From contig JAFXHP010000066.1 in the NCBI GenBank assembly GCA_017536285.1, positions 1 through 11,437 of the forward strand: 11,437 bases of DNA, read 5' to 3'. The notes beneath the pieces are model-generated. The model did not search any database. It was not told the origin of the DNA and was given only the letters and a program-made list of their open reading frames with translations. The position numbers were made by a program, and so were the translations under genes. Positions 8,254 to 11,437 of this stretch are shown piece after piece. The stretch comes from Clostridia bacterium. Its GTDB lineage: Bacteria; Bacillota_A; Clostridia; UMGS1883; HGM11501. The stretch's first letter is position 1, and every line of letters begins with the position of its first letter.

Positions 8254-8964
8254 ATGTTTAACGGAAAAATGAAAGCAATAACTTTCAGCTATGACGACGG
8301 CGTAACTCAGGATATACGCCTTATTGAAATGTTCAATAAGTATAATATCAAGGGTACGTTTAATCTTAATTCCGGGCTTTTGGGAAGAGAGGGAATGCTG
8401 CCCATTGAAGGCAAGGAGATAAGCCACGTTAAAAATAAGCCTGAGGATGTTAAGCATATATATGACGGACACGAGGTTGCGGTGCATACCCTTACACACC
8501 CCAATCTTGTTAATGTGTCAGACGAGGAAGTGCTACGGCAGGTTGAAGAAGACAGAATAAAGCTTTCAGAGCTTTGCGGCTATGAGGTAGAGGGTATGGC
8601 GTATCCCTGCGGCGGAAAAAACTGTGATGACAGGGTGGCATCAATCATAAAGAACAATACCGTAATCAAATATGCCCGTACGGTTGATACGACGCTGGAG
8701 TTTGAGCCTTACGGCGATTTGCATCAGTATAAAGGAACTTTATATCATAACGCCCAGTGGGATAAGCTCTTTGATATGGGAGAAAAATTCCTTGAATTAA
8801 AGGCAGATGCTCCGAAGATTTTCTATATATGGGGTCACGCCTATGAGTTTGACATATATCCCGAACGCTGGAAAAAATTTGAAGAATTCCTGGAAATGAT
8901 GAGCGGTCGCTCTGATATATTTTACGGAACGAATATAGAAGTTTTTAAGCAGATTAATATGTAG
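8254..8964 (+). CDS. Polysaccharide deacetylase family protein (CE4 / NodB domain)
   Basis: A 236-residue protein that is almost entirely a NodB-type deacetylase domain. Visible motifs are FSYDDG (D14 as base, D15 as metal ligand) at 11-16, HTLTHP (H78 and H82 as metal ligands) at 78-83, AYPCGG at 116-121, and IWGHAYEF with the likely catalytic His195 at 192-199. CE4 enzymes are metal-dependent and remove acetyl groups from N-acetylglucosamine, peptidoglycan or xylan. Most act outside the cell, but this one has no signal peptide or membrane anchor. That fits cytoplasmic trimming of an imported acetylated oligosaccharide. It starts 18 nt after the GH78 gene behind GGAGAGG (8241-8247) and is the last intact gene of the run. 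The SYDDG-type motif 1 in place of TFDDG is found in many gut Clostridia homologues. The substrate is not deducible. Confidence 0.88.
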   Translation: MFNGKMKAITFSYDDGVTQDIRLIEMFNKYNIKGTFNLNSGLLGREGMLPIEGKEISHVKNKPEDVKHIYDGHEVAVHTLTHPNLVNVSDEEVLRQVEEDRIKLSELCGYEVEGMAYPCGGKNCDDRVASIIKNNTVIKYARTVDTTLEFEPYGDLHQYKGTLYHNAQWDKLFDMGEKFLELKADAPKIFYIWGHAYEFDIYPERWKKFEEFLEMMSGRSDIFYGTNIEVFKQINM

Positions 8965-8994
8965 GACTTATATCTGTTTGAGAGAGATGATTTT

Positions 8995-9486
8995 ATGGAC
9001 AGGATAGAAAAACTCGGAATTGAAGCATTAAATACACGTGCCAACTATGATGAATTTCATCTTAATTTCTATGAGCAGTACCTCGCAAACGAAAATAGTG
9101 TTTTTGAAGAACGCTATGCCGAGGCATTTTACCATGCCTTTTTAAATCTCACTCCTCAGATATCGGCAGGGGAACTGATTGCCGGAAAGTGTAAGGATGT
9201 TTTGACGCCTGAAAACAGAAAAAGATGGGAAGAACAAGTTTATCCTTTGGTAATGGAGATATCAAGAAAAGCAGGAGGTGGGCAGGATTCTCATATGGCG
9301 GTGGATTATGACCTTTTGCTTTCATCGGGACTTTCGGGGATAGCAAAAAAGGCAGAAACACTTGCCGTAAATTCCGATACAGATAAAAAGCACTTTTACA
9401 GGGCAGTGGTAAGATGTATTGAAGGTGTTATAAAGCATTCGGAAAATTATGCCAGGGAAGCACGTAAACTTGCAGAACGCAGTTAA
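8995..9486 (+). pseudogene. Glycyl radical enzyme (PFL-like) N-terminal fragment
   Basis: The 163 residues match the N-terminus of pyruvate formate-lyase / glycerol-dehydratase-type glycyl radical enzymes. Family-typical elements are RIEKLGIEALN, TPQISAGELIAGK, the segment GGGQDSHMAVDYDLLLSSGLSGI (broken here as GGGQDSHMAVDYDLL and LSSGLSGI), and [28 protein letters not shown]. Family members are normally about 750-850 residues. This one stops after KLAERS, so the active-site Cys-x-Glu loop and the C-terminal glycyl-radical loop are missing and it cannot be catalytic. A weak AGAGAG site lies upstream, and the 30-nt gap suggests it was the next gene of the glycan operon. Such enzymes include B12-independent propanediol dehydratase, which serves rhamnose fermentation, but the fragment cannot tell which member this was. 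It ends by running into an HU gene remnant. Confidence 0.8.
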
Positions 9487-9649
9487 AGCCGGAGATAAGG
9501 TTTCCTTAATCGGATTTGGTACATTTGAAGCACGCGCACGATCTGCTCGTGAAGGCAAGAATCCGCAGACAGGCGAAAAGATTAAAATTGCTGCTTGCAA
9601 GGTTCCTGTATTCAAGGCAGGTAAATCCTTCAAAGATTTAGTAAAATAA
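9464..9649 (+). pseudogene. HU/IHF-family DNA-binding protein, C-terminal fragment
   Basis: In the frame that starts around 9464 the translation reads [20 protein letters not shown], continuing through [15 protein letters not shown] and ending [10 protein letters not shown]. This is the beta-arm and C-terminal half of a bacterial HU protein, including the signature GFGTFE and the DNA-inserting arm around NPQTG. The N-terminal ~35-40 residues that form the helical dimerisation core are missing. Their place is taken by the glycyl radical enzyme fragment in another frame. An in-frame ATG at 9449 exists but yields non-HU residues (MPGKH) and has no good ribosome binding site. The gene's own terminator survives downstream. 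As shown here it cannot make a working HU protein. Confidence 0.85.
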
Positions 9650-9662
9650 TTTATAAAAAAAC

Positions 9663-9696
9663 AGAGCCTTCGGGGAAATAACTCCCCGAAGGCTCT
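9663..9696. terminator. Bidirectional rho-independent terminator between convergent genes
   Basis: A perfect 14-bp stem (AGAGCCTTCGGGGA and its complement) closes a 6-nt loop AATAAC. The + strand exit is TTATCATATATT. The minus-strand exit is a run of seven T (complement of A 9655-9661, after one G). It ends the HU remnant from the left and the XRE gene from the right, 14 nt beyond each stop. Confidence 0.92.
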
Positions 9697-9710
9697 TATC
9701 ATATATTCAC

Positions 9711-9932
9711 TTATTCATCACCATTCAAAACCCAATTTTCATCATACCCAAACTCCATAGCGATAACCTTTGCAAGCATAGGAGAAATGACTCTGTTTTG
9801 ATTTTTATCGGAACGACCTTTGCCGGTAAGTATATAGATATAATTTTCTGTAATACCGACTCTCCTTGCGAACTCTACTTTTGTGATGTTCTGTTCTTTA
9901 ATTATTTTATTCAATCTATCGGCTATTGTCAC
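9711..9932 (-). CDS. XRE-family (Cro/CI-type) HTH regulator, small
   Basis: A 73-residue protein consisting of a single helix-turn-helix domain. Residues 1-65 show the XRE pattern: RLNKIIKEQNITKVEFARRVGI, with the turn at EFARRVGITENYIYILTGKGR, then ISPMLAKVIAMEFGYDENWVLNGDE. There is no C-terminal sensing or peptidase domain. It probably binds DNA as a dimer. The start is GTG, supported by GGAGAG (complement of 9941-9946) 8 nt upstream; the GTG overlaps the stop of the sensor gene as GTGA. That overlap points to translational coupling, so the two are made together. Targets are unknown. It resembles the small regulators of mobile elements and sporulation-type circuits, but no phage genes are in view. 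Confidence 0.85.
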   Translation of the reverse strand: MTIADRLNKIIKEQNITKVEFARRVGITENYIYILTGKGRSDKNQNRVISPMLAKVIAMEFGYDENWVLNGDE

Positions 9933-11437
9933 TGATTTATCTCTCCTTTTCTATCCTGCTGTTGCTTTAAAGCGGCAAACTTAAGTAGCTGTTTGCGGGA
10001 AGAAATTCCAAGCTTTGAATAAATGTTTTTATTGTGAAATTTAAGAGTGTTTTCTTTAATTCCGACAATTTCAGCAATTTGTTTTCCGTTTTTGCCTTGA
10101 AGATATAATTCATAAATTCTGTATTCAGATGCAGTAAGTGTACTGAGGTTGCAAAGGAAATATTCATATTCTTCAAGAACAATATTATTTTCACGTTTCT
10201 CAGAAAGCTGTTCAATCTCACATTTAACAAGCTCGTATTCCTTTAAAGCTCTTTCATATGCTGCTTTTGCTTTTGTTGCTTCCTCTTCTGCAACATGTTT
10301 GGATTCCTCCAAGACTTCAAGCTGAGCCTCATACTGGTTATCCTTTTCTCGAAGAAAAGCAAAGAGGTCATCAATTTCCTTAATTTTAGTTTCGTCGTCA
10401 CCAAAATTCTGTGATGTTTTAATTTGCTCTATTTTTCTTAATATGGGAGATACATATTTTTTGCTTAGGATCATACAAGAAACAATAGCAAAAACGGTAA
10501 CGACAAGGAGAATCAAGGCAAGGTTTCTGCGACCTTCTTGAATATATTTGTTGTATTGTGCCTGCGTAATCATAACGGATACATCGAAAACATTGTTTCC
10601 AAGACGTATCTTTTTAGTTTTGCCTATGCAAGTATCTGTTCCAAAATCAAAAAGAGAAAAGTTGTTTTTCTCATAGACTTTAAGGGATGCATCTTCGAAG
10701 TCCGAAACATAGTGGCTATTTGATGTGAACTGTCCGGAGAGTTTATCATTTTCGGTGTTCAAAAGACCATATACGACGTGTCCTAAGCTGTTGTCAGTAT
10801 GTTTTTGTGCAAGCTGAAAATAAAGGTTGTTGATTTCAAATCCGCACACACCGATAATATTCTTTTTAATGTCACATATCGGGACGAAAACATATCTTGC
10901 ACTTTCCCATGTTTCAGGAATTTCTTTCACCGAACTTAAAACATAGCGGGTATTATTTGTAAAAAGCGAGTCGCATTTTTCAAAGAAATCAGTTTTGCAC
11001 TCGTTTTGCCATCCACTATGAAATAACAAATCATTGTTTTTTCCGGTTGCGAGAGCGCCTCTGTAGAGGGTGAATTGCTTGTTTGCGGTATTTTCCGAAT
11101 ACAAATTCACATACTTTAGATAAATACCGCTGTATAAAGGAGCCTCGCTTTTTGAGTTGACTGTTGTATTTAAAATATAAAATGCACCGCTTGACGGGAC
11201 CATCTGCATATTAAGATATACAGTGTCGTAAAGTTCTTCTTGTAATTTATAAATTGTATCGGGATTATCTTTCAAGTCCTCAAAGGTCAAATTGTTTTGA
11301 AGCAGATATTTTTGAATATCAGCTTCAAGTTGCTCGGAAAAGGAAATTGCGTACGCTGCGGTTTTGTCTATATCATTCTCAATTTTTTCAGAGTAGGTCG
11401 CAAGTTGTGTGTCAAGAATATCTGAAAGTTCTCTGTC
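9929..11437 (-). CDS. Membrane-anchored Cache-like sensor with C-terminal LuxR HTH (5' partial)
   Basis: The frame stays open to the right edge, so 502 residues are visible and the start is outside. A TTG at 11290 is only internal. In visible numbering, residues 1-300 look like an extracytoplasmic dCache/PDC sensor: a long amphipathic helix first, then beta-rich segments including SARYVFVPICDIKKNIIGVCG at about 179-199. One transmembrane helix lies at about 305-325 (LALILLVVTVFAIVSCMIL). A charged, Glu/Lys-rich coiled coil spans roughly 345-415. A LuxR/GerE HTH lies at about 432-490 (LTASEYRIYELYLQGKNGKQIAEI, then NTLKFHNKNIYSKLGIS). A second membrane helix is expected before the visible part. 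There is no kinase or receiver domain, so this is a one-component receptor that would bind DNA while held at the membrane. It overlaps the XRE gene by 4 nt. The ligand is unknown. Confidence 0.85.
   Translation of the reverse strand, partial: DRELSDILDTQLATYSEKIENDIDKTAAYAISFSEQLEADIQKYLLQNNLTFEDLKDNPDTIYKLQEELYDTVYLNMQMVPSSGAFYILNTTVNSKSEAPLYSGIYLKYVNLYSENTANKQFTLYRGALATGKNNDLLFHSGWQNECKTDFFEKCDSLFTNNTRYVLSSVKEIPETWESARYVFVPICDIKKNIIGVCGFEINNLYFQLAQKHTDNSLGHVVYGLLNTENDKLSGQFTSNSHYVSDFEDASLKVYEKNNFSLFDFGTDTCIGKTKKIRLGNNVFDVSVMITQAQYNKYIQEGRRNLALILLVVTVFAIVSCMILSKKYVSPILRKIEQIKTSQNFGDDETKIKEIDDLFAFLREKDNQYEAQLEVLEESKHVAEEEATKAKAAYERALKEYELVKCEIEQLSEKRENNIVLEEYEYFLCNLSTLTASEYRIYELYLQGKNGKQIAEIVGIKENTLKFHNKNIYSKLGISSRKQLLKFAALKQQQDRKGEINQ

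Noticed and set aside
9449..9649. A 66-residue intact HU-like protein starting at ATG 9449
   Set aside because: The first residues come from glycyl radical enzyme DNA read out of frame, the HU dimerisation helices are missing, and no good ribosome binding site precedes the ATG.
10538..10723. Small + strand open frame opposite the sensor gene
   Set aside because: It lies wholly inside the well-supported sensor gene on the other strand, has no ribosome binding site and resembles no known family.
11288..11290. TTG at 11290 as the sensor gene start
   Set aside because: The frame stays open for 49 more codons to the window edge and encodes a plausible continuation of the Cache N-terminal helix. 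A membrane sensor also needs an upstream transmembrane helix.

Overview
The window reads as a moderately AT-rich chromosome segment of an anaerobic Gram-positive bacterium, most likely a gut or rumen member of the Clostridia. This is an inference from three things: an SLH-anchored surface protein, strong AGGAGG-type ribosome binding sites, and the mix of gene families. It carries no tRNA, rRNA, CRISPR array or insertion sequence that I can see.

Left part (1-8964, all + strand). The first gene, cut by the window edge, encodes a large surface protein with a discoidin-like (F5/8 type C / CBM32-like) domain, InlB-type repeats, a nine-glycine linker and three C-terminal SLH motifs. A hairpin follows it. 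Then come four tightly packed genes with gaps of 12-18 nt: a GH106-like putative glycoside hydrolase, a protein of the neutral-ceramidase fold that lacks the ceramidase nucleophile motif, a GH78 alpha-L-rhamnosidase, and a CE4 (NodB-type) polysaccharide deacetylase. None of the four has a signal peptide. They therefore look like a cytoplasmic line that dismantles an imported, probably rhamnose-containing and possibly acylated, oligosaccharide or glycoconjugate. The SLH protein could capture the glycan at the surface.

Middle (8995-9649). After a 30-nt gap comes the N-terminal ~160 residues of a glycyl radical enzyme of the pyruvate formate-lyase superfamily. It stops abruptly and runs directly into the C-terminal two thirds of an HU/IHF-family DNA-binding protein in another frame. 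The change of homology falls in about 14 nt that read acceptably in both frames. This is either a genuine microhomology deletion that broke both genes or a chimeric assembly join. It is the strongest anomaly in the window, and it weakens any argument that joins the left and right parts by synteny.

Right part (9650-11437). A perfect 14-bp bidirectional terminator separates the HU remnant from two minus-strand regulatory genes. One, still open at the right edge, is a membrane-bound sensor with an extracytoplasmic Cache-like region, a transmembrane helix, a coiled coil and a C-terminal LuxR-type HTH. It overlaps by 4 nt (GTGA) a small XRE-family regulator that starts with GTG. The two are probably translationally coupled.
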